A stretch of DNA of 39,892 nucleotides from CAZQCI01 sp964592255 (GTDB lineage: Bacteria; UBA10199; SBBF01), in the NCBI GenBank assembly GCA_964592255.1, contig CAZQCI010000006.1, positions 1-39,892 on the forward strand, read 5' to 3'. Made by a program: the position numbers and the translations under genes. The number at the start of each line of letters is the position of its first letter. The first letter of the stretch is position 1. Below the pieces are notes generated by a model. The model worked only from the letters and a program-made list of their open reading frames with translations. It had not been told where the DNA came from and searched no databases. This document shows positions 1 to 7,459 of the stretch, piece by piece.

Positions 1-120
1 AATTGTTTTAAGGACTGCTCAGACAGTTCGAGCTCTTTCAAAAAACCAAAACATACCATTACTCAATTTTGTATTTTATTGATTTGAGGCCGGATAAACA
101 GTAAGGAGGAGAACCTAAAA

Positions 121-1038
121 ATGAAGAAAAGTCTTCCATCCAAACTCTCTCACTTAAAAGTATTGGAGGCCGAAAGCATCCATATCATTCGTGAGGTTGC
201 CGCTGAATTTGAAAACCCTGTCATGCTTTATTCCATTGGCAAGGATTCCTCCGTTATGGTGCGTCTGGCGCAAAAAGCATTTTACCCGGCACCTTTGCCT
301 TTTCCATTGATGCATATCAACACAACTTGGAAATTTAAGGAGATGATTCAATTCCGCGATCAGTTTTGCAAAGCAAACAGTCTGCGGCTGATTGAGCATA
401 TTAACCAGGATGCCATTAAAGAAGGGATCAATCCTTTCACACATGGAAGCCAAAAATATACAACGGCCCTTAAGACACAGGGATTAATCCAGGCGCTGGA
501 CAAATATGGTTTTGATGCCGCTTTTGGTGGAGCCCGACGTGACGAGGAAAAATCGCGTGCCAAGGAGCGGGTTTATTCCTTTCGTGACAAAAATCATCAA
601 TGGGATCCTAAAAATCAGCGGCCGGAATTGTGGAATCTCTACAACAGTAAAATTAACAAAGGTGAAAGCATTCGTGTGTTCCCTCTGTCTAACTGGACGG
701 AATTGGATATTTGGCTCTATATCGAGTTGGAAAAAATTCCCATCGTGCCTCTTTATTATGCCAAGAAACGTCCTGTAGTAGAACGTGGCGGGACACTCAT
801 CATGGTTGATGACGATAGGCTTCCTCTTAAAAAAGGTGAAAAACCACAGATGAAGACAGTGCGGTTCCGAACGCTTGGCTGCTATCCGCTTACGGGTGCC
901 ATTGAATCGAATGCCAAAACACTTAAAGATATTATTCAAGAAATGTTACTGACAAAATATTCCGAACGACAAGGTCGGTTGATCGACAGTGACGAGGATG
1001 CCTCGATGGAGAAGAAAAAACGGGAGGGGTATTTTTAA
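121..1038 (+). CDS. cysD: Sulfate adenylyltransferase subunit 2 (CysD)
   Basis: This is the small, catalytic subunit of ATP sulfurylase. With CysN it makes adenosine 5'-phosphosulfate (APS) from sulfate and ATP in the cytoplasm. The 305-residue length is normal for the family. The ATP-pyrophosphatase PP-loop SIGKDSSVM lies at residues 38-46, and the conserved GGARRDEEKSRAKER and FPLSNWTELD segments follow. The start is supported by a strong Shine-Dalgarno AAGGAGG at 103-109, 11 bases before the ATG. The 120 bases upstream show no riboswitch or known element that I can recognise. cysN follows after a palindromic repeat. Both point rightward, away from the cysK-cysH set that they converge on. 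Identification is by motif and length and is secure. Confidence 0.97.
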   Translation: MKKSLPSKLSHLKVLEAESIHIIREVAAEFENPVMLYSIGKDSSVMVRLAQKAFYPAPLPFPLMHINTTWKFKEMIQFRDQFCKANSLRLIEHINQDAIKEGINPFTHGSQKYTTALKTQGLIQALDKYGFDAAFGGARRDEEKSRAKERVYSFRDKNHQWDPKNQRPELWNLYNSKINKGESIRVFPLSNWTELDIWLYIELEKIPIVPLYYAKKRPVVERGGTLIMVDDDRLPLKKGEKPQMKTVRFRTLGCYPLTGAIESNAKTLKDIIQEMLLTKYSERQGRLIDSDEDASMEKKKREGYF

Positions 1039-1040
1039 TG

Positions 1041-1137
1041 GTCATCCCCGCGAAGCCCCATAGGGGCGAAGGCGGGGATCCAGGTCCCCAGGGCATGGTG
1101 AACTTGAATCATGGATCCCCGCCTACGCGGGGATGAC
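1041..1137. repeat. Palindromic interspersed repeat, GTCATCCCCGCG family
   Basis: The ends are perfect 12-base inverted repeats: GTCATCCCCGCG at 1041-1052 and CGCGGGGATGAC at 1126-1137. A second internal pair, GGCGGGGATCCA and TGGATCCCCGCC, forms an inner stem. Repeats of this sequence are widely scattered in many bacterial genomes as REP/MITE-like elements. Here the element fills almost the whole cysD-cysN gap, and its right arm contains the annotated ATG of cysN. The RNA would fold into a very stable hairpin between two co-transcribed genes, which could alter the CysD:CysN ratio (inference). Confidence 0.85.
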
Positions 1138-2578
1138 AGAAAATATAACAATGCAAGAATCCCAATTAATCAAAAAGGATATCGCCAAATATCTCCGCCT
1201 GCACCAAGAGAAAGAATTGCTGCGCTTTACTACGGCGGGATCCGTGGACGACGGAAAATCCACACTCATCGGGCGACTTTTGTTCGACACTAACGCCGTT
1301 TACGAAGATCAACTGGACTCTGCCCGCAAAGCAACCAAGATGGAAGTGGGGGAAGATATTGATCTCTCTCTTTTAACTGATGGTTTGAAAGCGGAACGCG
1401 AGCAGGGCATTACCATTGATGTTGCTTATCGTTATTTTACCACTGCTAAGCGCAAGTTCATCATCGCAGATACGCCAGGGCATGTTCAATACACCCGCAA
1501 CATGGCAACGGGCGCTTCCACGGCGGATGTGGCCATCATTCTAATTGATGCTCGTTTAGGAGTGCAGCCTCAATCAAAACGCCATGCGATGATCGCTTCT
1601 CTTTTAGGTATTCCAAAATTATTGGTGGCTGTTAACAAGATGGATTTAAAAAATTACAGCCAAAAAGTTTTTGAAGAAATTAAAACTGATTTTCAAAAAA
1701 TTGTTTCAACCATGACTTTTAAAGAAGTGGCTTTTTTTCCGGTGAGCGCCCTCAAGGGTGATAACGTTGCTGAAAAAAGTAAGAACATGCCTTGGTTTAA
1801 AAAAGGAACCGTTCTTAATTTTTTAGAAACAACACCTCTGATCCGGCATACGTCTCAAAGAGATTTGTTTTTTCCAGTTCAGTATGTTCTTCGGCCGGAT
1901 CTTAATTTTAGGGGTTATGCGGGGCAAATTGCCAGTGGTTCTGTTAACGTTGGTGATGAAGTGATGGTGCTGCCCGCCGGAAAAGTAAGCCGGGTTAAAT
2001 CCATTGTCACTTACGATGGAAAAATAAAATCAGCCAGCGAGCCACAATCGGTTGTGCTCACTCTCACCGATGAAGTCGACATCAGCCGTGGGGATGTGCT
2101 GGTGCATAAGAACAATCATTTTAGAGTTAGCCGCCAATTAAAAGCTGATGTCGTATGGATGAACGAAACACCACTTAAACTCAAGCATCCTTACTGGATT
2201 AAACAAGCTTCAAGTTTAGTGACGGGTTCTTTTACAAGTGTGGATCAAGGTCTTGACATCAATACGTTAGAAACCATTTCCGTCACCACCCTCAATCTTA
2301 ACGACATTGGCGAAGTCACTCTTAATTTGAGTCGTCCGTTGGTATTTGAGAATTATGAAAAAAATCGGCAGGCGGGTGCTTTCATCATCATCGACCGTCT
2401 TACCAATGCTACAATGGGTGCGGGGATGGTCTCCAGTGTTTTGGACAATACTATTTTGGATGAAAACGCAACAATGCCGATGGATCAGTTTCTTACTTCA
2501 TTAATCGACGAGAGATCGAGTGAGTCTGAAAAAGCCGACAAAATTATTTCTTATCTGCAACAAAGAAAATTTTTGTAA
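1133..2578 (+). CDS. cysN: Sulfate adenylyltransferase subunit 1, GTPase (CysN)
   Basis: This is the GTPase subunit of ATP sulfurylase; GTP hydrolysis drives APS formation by CysD. The P-loop AGSVDDGKST is at residues 35-44, followed by the G3 motif DTPGHVQY, the G4 motif NKMD and EF-Tu-like beta-barrel domains. The 481-residue length means there is no fused APS kinase; cysC is a separate gene at 4344-4955. The first ATG (1133) lies inside the right arm of the palindromic repeat, so residues 1-6 may be repeat-derived. An alternative in-frame ATG at 1151 starts MQESQLIKK. Neither has a convincing Shine-Dalgarno. The gene ends 3 bases from the convergent unknown gene at 2582-3421. Confidence 0.96.
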   Translation: MTENITMQESQLIKKDIAKYLRLHQEKELLRFTTAGSVDDGKSTLIGRLLFDTNAVYEDQLDSARKATKMEVGEDIDLSLLTDGLKAEREQGITIDVAYRYFTTAKRKFIIADTPGHVQYTRNMATGASTADVAIILIDARLGVQPQSKRHAMIASLLGIPKLLVAVNKMDLKNYSQKVFEEIKTDFQKIVSTMTFKEVAFFPVSALKGDNVAEKSKNMPWFKKGTVLNFLETTPLIRHTSQRDLFFPVQYVLRPDLNFRGYAGQIASGSVNVGDEVMVLPAGKVSRVKSIVTYDGKIKSASEPQSVVLTLTDEVDISRGDVLVHKNNHFRVSRQLKADVVWMNETPLKLKHPYWIKQASSLVTGSFTSVDQGLDINTLETISVTTLNLNDIGEVTLNLSRPLVFENYEKNRQAGAFIIIDRLTNATMGAGMVSSVLDNTILDENATMPMDQFLTSLIDERSSESEKADKIISYLQQRKFL

Positions 2579-2581
2579 GTT

Positions 2582-3421
2582 TTACTGCGGATTCAAAATA
2601 TTCTTAAAAAGTAAATCTAGGTTTGTATCTTCAAAAGGAATGGGAAGTCCTAAAGTCTGTTTATCACTCACCGTATTCCATGTGTCATTTATTTTAGAAA
2701 AAACAAATTCTGTCCATAAAATCTGTCCGTTGGCTAGCGTTGGCAAGGCAAGCATAATGCGTTCAGGATCTTCAGGATGTTTGTAACGAATGAGTAAGGC
2801 TTGTTTTGAATTATCGGCATCTAAAGAGACTAGTTGAATTTCTTGCAATTCTCTCCCAGGAGCGGGAATGGGCAGCATGGCTTGTTGTGGACTTTGGCCT
2901 TTAAGGGTTACGGTTACTTGACCCTGATTTATTTCAAAATTTTTAATGGGTACTAGAGGGTTAATTGTTACGTTTTCTGTGCGATTACCCAGTATACTTC
3001 CAAAAACAGTGGTATTGTAAGGAGTGGGGTTAGTTGTATTTAGTTGGGTTATTAAATTGGTCAATTCTTCAAAATTACCAATAAAAGGAAAGGCTGTTGA
3101 TAAGGAAGAAACCCCTTCATTTTTTAGTTTTCCATCCGGAATATTTTTTCCCGCATCGCCCAAATTAATTTTTTCTGTAGGTGTTTTAAAAAGACATGAT
3201 CCATGTTTATTTTTAAAAGAATATCCCGGATGAAAAGCGGCTAGTTCATCATACGCTTTAGCCAAAGCCTCACGTAAAGTTTCTTTATTACCTGATTGTG
3301 AAGAGTCTAAATCGTTAAAGGTATAAGGATCATTAGCCGTTGGATCGGTTTGAATCATCTGAGCTAATTCTTGATTGTTGGTATGCTGAAGAAGTAATTT
3401 ATTAAGCTTATTTTCTGCCAT
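2582..3421 (-). CDS. Hypothetical protein at the end of the sulfur operon
   Basis: I do not recognise this 279-residue protein. It has no evident signal peptide or membrane segment. The N-terminal part looks helical and rich in Asn, Gln and Asp. The rest looks beta-rich, with segments such as VTVTLKGQ and LLIRYKHPEDPERIMLALP, and it holds few cysteines. A purine-poor AGGGGG sits 6 bases upstream of the ATG and could serve as ribosome binding site. The gene starts 45 bases after cysH on the same strand with no clear terminator between them, so it may be the last gene of the SAM-controlled transcript. Nothing in its sequence ties it to sulfur metabolism. Confidence 0.75.
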   Translation of the reverse strand: MAENKLNKLLLQHTNNQELAQMIQTDPTANDPYTFNDLDSSQSGNKETLREALAKAYDELAAFHPGYSFKNKHGSCLFKTPTEKINLGDAGKNIPDGKLKNEGVSSLSTAFPFIGNFEELTNLITQLNTTNPTPYNTTVFGSILGNRTENVTINPLVPIKNFEINQGQVTVTLKGQSPQQAMLPIPAPGRELQEIQLVSLDADNSKQALLIRYKHPEDPERIMLALPTLANGQILWTEFVFSKINDTWNTVSDKQTLGLPIPFEDTNLDLLFKNILNPQ

Positions 3422-3466
3422 AAAAGCCCCCTACTTATGTTTATCGGCAAAGAATTTAAAAAGTTG

Positions 3467-4240
3467 TTAAGAATCCATTTCGGTAGAGTCTTTAGGTTCT
3501 TCAACATGGAGACCACATTCTTTGGAATTGGGATCCAGGGCGTTAAACCACCGCCAGCGGCCGGCGCGCCTTGGTTCTGTTGGGGAAATAGGTGTGGTGC
3601 ACAGAATGCAACCCAGCGATTCGTAGGTCCAGCCGTTTTCGTTCCAGTTAAGTAAAGGGTGCATGGGCACTTTGTTTTTCTTGATGTAGTTGCGTAATTG
3701 TTCTTCTGTCCATTTGAGAAGCGGGGAGACTTTTAAAATCGGGTGATGATCTTCCGGATGATGAATGATTTGAAATTGGGGTGTTTTGGCTCTTCGGGCC
3801 GATTGATCGCTGCGTAGTCCGGTAAGCCAAACATCCACGGTTTTGAGAATTTTATTATTGGGGCGCACTTTTCGTATATTGCAGCACAGTTCCTGTTTTT
3901 CTTTGCTGTCGAAAAAAAGATATTCGCCGTTTTCGGAAATCATTTTCTTCAAATCCTCACCATCCGGCTGAGTGCGTTCAATTTGGATTTTATATTTTTT
4001 TTCTATTTCATCGAAGAGTTTATAACTTTCCGGAAAAAGACGGAGCGTATCCAGAGTGAATACACGCGGGTTAACTTTAGCATTGTGTGCTAAGTCGATC
4101 ATGACCACACCTGTTAATTGGCCGCTAGTGCCGATGGCCGCCCGCTTGCCGAAACGTGAAAAAATTTCGCCGATCAATTGACCCGCATCGGTGATTTTTT
4201 CAAGGTCGTGGATTAGCTCGTTATTGATGATAGTTTGCAA
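3467..4240 (-). CDS. cysH: Phosphoadenylyl-/adenylyl-sulfate reductase, [4Fe-4S] type (CysH)
   Basis: This enzyme reduces activated sulfate to sulfite using thioredoxin or glutaredoxin. The family fold of about 257 residues is present. Cys119-Cys120 in CCNIRKVRP and Cys211-x2-Cys214 in GCILC are the two Cys pairs that bind a [4Fe-4S] cluster in APS reductases. The C-terminal ECGLH (Cys242) carries the catalytic cysteine. The cluster marks it as the APS-reducing or dual-specific type rather than the cluster-free E. coli PAPS reductase. cysC, which makes PAPS, lies next door, so the natural substrate (APS or PAPS) cannot be decided from sequence. No sulfite reductase is in the window. A palindromic repeat separates it from cysC upstream. 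Confidence 0.93.
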   Translation of the reverse strand: MQTIINNELIHDLEKITDAGQLIGEIFSRFGKRAAIGTSGQLTGVVMIDLAHNAKVNPRVFTLDTLRLFPESYKLFDEIEKKYKIQIERTQPDGEDLKKMISENGEYLFFDSKEKQELCCNIRKVRPNNKILKTVDVWLTGLRSDQSARRAKTPQFQIIHHPEDHHPILKVSPLLKWTEEQLRNYIKKNKVPMHPLLNWNENGWTYESLGCILCTTPISPTEPRRAGRWRWFNALDPNSKECGLHVEEPKDSTEMDS

Positions 4241-4252
4241 TACTTTATTTAT

Positions 4253-4338
4253 ATAACTCCTCCTACCCTCCCCTTATTTTAAGGGGAGGACTATTTATTT
4301 TCCCCCTCTTAATTATAAGAGGGGGTTGGGGGGAGTTA
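4253..4338. repeat. Double-hairpin palindromic repeat (TAACTCC...CCCCTCTTA family)
   Basis: Two perfect hairpins lie side by side: CCTCCCCTT pairs with AAGGGGAGG at 4267-4289, and CCCCCTCTT pairs with AAGAGGGGG at 4302-4325. They are enclosed by outer arms ATAACTCC and GGAGTTAT (4253-4260 and 4331-4338). The right half shares a 23-base identical stretch (on the minus strand) with the copy inside mtnA at 12175-12197, so it is an interspersed family rather than a simple terminator. It sits between cysC and cysH, which read leftward through it, and may modulate cysH expression (inference). Confidence 0.8.
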
Positions 4339-4343
4339 TACAA

Positions 4344-4955
4344 TCAAATAATTTTCTTTTCTTTTAAAAATGCAATGATCTTATCAACACTATCTTTCAA
4401 TCTTTCCTTTCCCGTCTGGAGAATCAATTCCGGGTTAAGAGGGGCTTCGTAAGGAGAAGAAAGTCCAGTAAAGTCGGGAATTTTTCCGTCACGTGCTTTT
4501 TTATACAATCCTTTTGGATCCCGACTTTCACATTCTTCCAACGTGGCGGCACAGTAAATTTCTATAAACCCGCGTTGAGGGATTAAGTTTCTTACAAAAT
4601 CTCTGTCTGTACGAAAAGGAGAGATGAAGGCTGTGAGCACAATAACATTAGATTCAAAAAATAGTTTGGATACTTCACCAATTCTGCGGATGTTTTCTTT
4701 TCGATCTTCTGGGGAAAAACCCAAATTATTATTTAAGCCGTGACGGATATTATCACCATCTAATACTGTGGCGAATTTTTTTTGTTTCAAAAGAATCTTT
4801 TCAACTTCGTAAGAAATTGTGGATTTACCCGAACCGGATAACCCTGTAAACCAAAGTACAGCACCTTTTTGACCCAGCAATTGTTCACGTTGAGCGGCAT
4901 CGATATGAGCCGTTTGCCGCACAATGTTTTGGCTTTTGGGTTGTTTTTCAGTCAT
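4344..4955 (-). CDS. cysC: Adenylylsulfate kinase (CysC)
   Basis: This kinase phosphorylates APS at the 3' hydroxyl to give PAPS. It is stand-alone, at the usual length of about 200 residues. The Walker A GLSGSGKS is at residues 38-45, followed by the family motifs DGDNIRHGLNNNLGF, SPEDRKENIRRIGEV and FISPFRTDR, and the DPKGLYKKAR lid. Its ATG overlaps the last 8 bases of the USP-like gene, implying translational coupling. It lies in the leftward sulfur operon, upstream of cysH. Having both APS kinase and an Fe-S type CysH suggests either reduction through PAPS or a separate sulfonation use for PAPS. Confidence 0.96.
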   Translation of the reverse strand: MTEKQPKSQNIVRQTAHIDAAQREQLLGQKGAVLWFTGLSGSGKSTISYEVEKILLKQKKFATVLDGDNIRHGLNNNLGFSPEDRKENIRRIGEVSKLFFESNVIVLTAFISPFRTDRDFVRNLIPQRGFIEIYCAATLEECESRDPKGLYKKARDGKIPDFTGLSSPYEAPLNPELILQTGKERLKDSVDKIIAFLKEKKII

Positions 4956-5319
4956 TATAGACTTTCATTTCACACGATACGCTTTGGCTTATTTGCTGAA
5001 TATCAGAGTTACCGAATAATTTTTTCAAAAAATTTCTTTTTTCAGTAACCACAACTAAAAGATCCACATCAGGGTCTGCGGCCATTTTTTTACAAACATC
5101 GGCATAACTTCCGGCTTCTTGGCGTGTTTCAAAAGGCGCTTGAAAAGTGCGGCATTGTTTTTCAACCTCGTCGATGATTTTAGAATCCGCATCTTGGCCA
5201 TTTTCTTTCACAAAAACAAAACGGAGTGTTTTATTGCCTTCCTTGCATTTGTGAAGCGCCCAATGAAAACCTTCAGTTGATTGACGAGCCGGGGTAATGA
5301 TGTAGAGGATGAATTTCAA
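4948..5319 (-). CDS. Small universal-stress-protein-like protein
   Basis: This 123-residue protein has a Rossmann-like pattern: the beta strand MKFILYIITP, then helix, strand LRFVFVKE, a long helix, and DVDLLVVVTEK. That resembles a universal stress protein/HUP-fold domain. The classical USP ATP-binding G-x2-G-x9-G(S/T) motif is not evident, so nucleotide binding is doubtful. It overlaps cysO by 4 bases at its start and cysC by 8 bases at its end, so it is embedded in the operon by translational coupling. Its tight position between a sulfur carrier and APS kinase suggests a sulfur-related role, but this is context only. Confidence 0.7.
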   Translation of the reverse strand: MKFILYIITPARQSTEGFHWALHKCKEGNKTLRFVFVKENGQDADSKIIDEVEKQCRTFQAPFETRQEAGSYADVCKKMAADPDVDLLVVVTEKRNFLKKLFGNSDIQQISQSVSCEMKVYND

Positions 5320-5594
5320 ATTCCCCCCGCAATGGCCGGAACAATACTGATTTCGTCCCCGTCTTTTACTGCAGTTTTTTCTCCCTGTAAAAAACGGATA
5401 TCTTCGTCATTGACATAAAAATTGATAAAGCGGCGCAGTTGACCGCCTTCATCATAAAGACGCGATTTTAGCCCTGCAAATTGAGAGTCTAAGGAGCTTA
5501 AAACTTCACCGACAGTGGTGCCTTTACCTTCAACTTCGCCCAGATTTTGGGTTAGTTTTTGAAGAGGAGTTGGAATGCGCACTTTAATGGCCAT
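5316..5594 (-). CDS. cysO: Ubiquitin-like sulfur carrier protein, CysO/MoaD/ThiS family, with GGI tail
   Basis: This beta-grasp protein carries sulfur as a C-terminal thiocarboxylate. The family core MAIKVRIPTPLQKLT...VGEVLSSL...NFYVNDEDIRF...VKDGDEISIVPAIAGG is visible. It ends in AIAGGI: one residue follows the Gly-Gly that must be exposed for adenylation. The JAMM protease gene immediately upstream could remove it, as HcyD does for HcyS in Wolinella. The neighbours mec and cysM match the M. tuberculosis mec-cysO-cysM set. I prefer the ATG at 5594; a GTG at 5615 with AAGG just upstream would add MSNYFLF. No E1-like (MoeB/MoeZ) activating enzyme is in the window. Confidence 0.88.
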   Translation of the reverse strand: MAIKVRIPTPLQKLTQNLGEVEGKGTTVGEVLSSLDSQFAGLKSRLYDEGGQLRRFINFYVNDEDIRFLQGEKTAVKDGDEISIVPAIAGGI

Positions 5595-5671
5595 AAATAA
5601 AAAGTAATTAGACACCGATCCTTGTCACTAGCTTAAAACTAGGGACCATAAATCAGGGACTAATAACTGTA

Positions 5672-6139
5672 TTAAAGAATTTTTCTTTCTGCAAAATCGC
5701 TCGTTTGGTTGTCCCAATAAAATTCGGAAGAGTTTTTTACTTCACCTCCGTATACCGAGACAACGATATAAGATAAATCTGGAAATAAGGGTTCACCCCA
5801 AGGGGCGGCCATACCTTTATCTTCCGCTGAAAAATAAACACCATGTTCTGGATGCGAGTGAAAAATGCACAAAATCTTTTGATTATTTTTAAGGGCCTCT
5901 TTCTCAATTCGCTCCATATCTTTGGGATCAATTGTGTAGGCTGTTTTAGCATCGCGCGGATAGCGCTGAGGATCTTTCGCATGCACATCATTCTGGATGT
6001 TGTTAACCGCAATCACATTACTGGCGATACGTTTTCCATTAACTAAAGAACCGATGACAAAGCCACACCCTTCGTGAGGGTAACACTTCTCAGATTCTCT
6101 ATAAATGTCCTCTAATAATTGTTGTCGAATTTCTAACAT
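5672..6139 (-). CDS. mec: JAMM/MPN+ metalloprotease (Mec-like)
   Basis: This is a zinc-dependent JAB/JAMM peptidase. The complete H-x-H-x7-S-x2-D signature is present as HSHPEHGVYFSAED, giving His94, His96, Ser104 and Asp107. The upstream catalytic Glu23 lies in PHEGCGF. The 155-residue length fits a single catalytic domain. In M. tuberculosis, Mec cleaves newly made cysteine from the C terminus of CysO. In Wolinella, HcyD trims the carrier to expose Gly-Gly. The adjacent CysO-like protein ends in GGI, so both activities could be needed here. The gene sits between cysM and cysO in the riboswitch operon. Function is well supported by motif and context. Confidence 0.92.
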   Translation of the reverse strand: MLEIRQQLLEDIYRESEKCYPHEGCGFVIGSLVNGKRIASNVIAVNNIQNDVHAKDPQRYPRDAKTAYTIDPKDMERIEKEALKNNQKILCIFHSHPEHGVYFSAEDKGMAAPWGEPLFPDLSYIVVSVYGGEVKNSSEFYWDNQTSDFAERKIL

Positions 6140-6156
6140 ATTAACTTTGATAAGTT

Positions 6157-6227
6157 GTCATTGCGAGGCAAGTGGCAACGAAGCAATCCAGCTGGATTAC
6201 CGTGGCCCTGTGGACCTCGCGATGATG
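6157..6227. repeat. Palindromic interspersed repeat, GTCATTGCGAGG family
   Basis: The outer arms TCATTGCGAGG (6158-6168) and CCTCGCGATGA (6215-6225) pair with one mismatch. Around the centre there is a perfect 14-base palindrome AATCCAGCTGGATT at 6185-6198. The motif GTCATTGCGAGG...GAAGCAATCC is a very common dispersed repeat in many bacterial genomes. It occupies the cysM-mec gap in the leftward operon. Confidence 0.8.
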
Positions 6228-6231
6228 GCTA

Positions 6232-7134
6232 CTACCATTTCATTCCTTCAAAATACCGGTCGCCGTGATCGGGAAAAATGGTGACGATAACGCCCGACTT
6301 TATTTTTTGTGCTAACCGGATACAAGCTAAAAGAGCACCTCCTGACGAGTAGCCAACTAAAAGTCCTTCTTCTTTTCCCAAACGTTCCACTAAATCGTAA
6401 CTGGGTTCGGTTTCTATGCCCATGACCTCGTCCAATTCTGCTTCTTTATAAATTCCTGGAACGATGGAGGTGGGCATGTGTTTTAATCCTTCTAGTCCAT
6501 GCAAAGAATCGGCGGGCTGGGCTCCGACACAATAAATTTTTTTATTAAAATCTTTAAGCCGCCGTGTAATACCCATAGCCGTTCCACTGGTGCCCATGGT
6601 GGCTACAAAGTGAGTGACTTTTTTGTCTGTCTGCTCCCAAATCTCAACGCCTGTTGTGTCGTAATGCGCTTGAGGATTCATGGTGTTATTATATTGGTCC
6701 GGCATAAAATATTTTCCAGGATTTTCCGAAAACAATTTTCTGGAAAGGCGGATGGCGCCATCGGAGCCTTCCATTTCGCTGCTGAAGGTGATGGAGGCAC
6801 CAAAAGCTTTGGCCATTTCCTTGCGTTGATAAGACACATTTCCTGGCATAACCAGTTCCACTTGATATCCTAACGCAGCCCCGACCATGGCGTAGGCTAC
6901 CCCTGTGTTTCCAGATGTGGGGTCCATGATGATTTTATCTTTGGTTAGTTTTCCCGATTTAATTCCTTCCATCACCATTCGGTAGGCGGCACGGTCTTTG
7001 ACCGATCCGCCGGGATTGAAATATTCCAATTTAGCGTAAATGGAAACGGAATCGGGAATTAACCCTTTTACTGTTTCTCGAATACGGACTAAAGGAGTAT
7101 TGCCGATGCGCTCTAATATGGACGACAGAATCAT
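6232..7134 (-). CDS. cysM: PLP-dependent cysteine synthase, CysM type
   Basis: This fold-type II PLP enzyme of the O-acetylserine/O-phosphoserine sulfhydrylase family has 300 residues. The Schiff-base lysine is Lys46 in NPGGSVKDRA, and the substrate-binding TSGNTG is at residues 73-78. The phosphate-binding GTSGTAMG loop and the C-terminal GYSSGGALLA and FPDHGDRYF segments are intact. Next to a CysO-like carrier and a JAMM protease it matches mycobacterial CysM, which attacks the acyl-serine donor with the protein thiocarboxylate. Whether it uses O-acetylserine or O-phosphoserine is not visible to me. It starts 2 bases after the NIL gene, so the two are coupled. A second paralogue, cysK, heads the operon. 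Confidence 0.93.
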   Translation of the reverse strand: MILSSILERIGNTPLVRIRETVKGLIPDSVSIYAKLEYFNPGGSVKDRAAYRMVMEGIKSGKLTKDKIIMDPTSGNTGVAYAMVGAALGYQVELVMPGNVSYQRKEMAKAFGASITFSSEMEGSDGAIRLSRKLFSENPGKYFMPDQYNNTMNPQAHYDTTGVEIWEQTDKKVTHFVATMGTSGTAMGITRRLKDFNKKIYCVGAQPADSLHGLEGLKHMPTSIVPGIYKEAELDEVMGIETEPSYDLVERLGKEEGLLVGYSSGGALLACIRLAQKIKSGVIVTIFPDHGDRYFEGMKW

Positions 7135-7136
7135 TC

Positions 7137-7400
7137 TTACCCTTCGATCACATTCATCTCGATGGGTTCCACCGTCAACCCACGCGACTGGAAGAATTTC
7201 ATGGCCTCAGTGACTTTGTCATCTGGCCCTTCTAATTCTACAGCCATCAAACCGACTTGTTCATTAACCGAAGCGGAGCGAATATTGAAGCGGACTTTGT
7301 ATTTGTCATACATGTCGCAAATGATGGCTTCCTTCACTTGCTGAGTGGGGAAAGTTAAATAAACTTTGCGTCGTACGTTTTTAGACATATTTTTGCTCAT
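7137..7400 (-). CDS. NIL-domain protein
   Basis: This 87-residue protein consists of a single NIL domain, the small ferredoxin-fold module first described at the C terminus of MetN methionine transporters. The pattern RRKVYLTFPTQQV...YKVRFNIRSASVNEQVGLMAVELEGP...FFQSRGLTVEPI is typical. NIL domains are linked to methionine/SAM sensing and, in NIL-ferredoxin proteins, to homocysteine synthesis. Lying between thrC and cysM under SAM control, it probably binds a sulfur amino acid or assists transfer (inference). Two in-frame ATGs encode a duplicated MSKN (7400 and 7388). The end of a palindromic repeat supplies GAAGGATGAG as a possible ribosome binding site for the second one. Confidence 0.85.
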   Translation of the reverse strand: MSKNMSKNVRRKVYLTFPTQQVKEAIICDMYDKYKVRFNIRSASVNEQVGLMAVELEGPDDKVTEAMKFFQSRGLTVEPIEMNVIEG

Positions 7401-7455
7401 CCTTCGACAGGCTCAGGATGTCCTGATGGGGACATGGTGAGCTTGTCGAACCATG
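7397..7455. repeat. Palindromic interspersed repeat, CCTTCGACAGGCTCAGGA family
   Basis: The element reads CCTTCGACAGGCTCAGGA from 7401 and closes with TGGTGAGCTTGTCGAACCA near 7435-7453. The TTCGACAgGCT and AGCTTGTCGAA arms are complementary with one mismatch. It is one of the commonest dispersed repeats in bacterial genomes. Related, more degenerate copies occur at 13960-14031 and 28981-29064 in this window. It lies between thrC and the NIL gene and overlaps the NIL start region. Confidence 0.82.
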
Positions 7456-7459
7456 ATAC

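Noticed and set aside
1..120. Second SAM riboswitch ahead of cysD
   Set aside because: None of the S-box core sequences are present; only a strong Shine-Dalgarno is recognisable.
4253..4338. Intrinsic terminator pair between cysC and cysH
   Set aside because: The hairpins lack a following T-run on the minus strand, and a near-identical half occurs inside mtnA, so a dispersed repeat explains it better.
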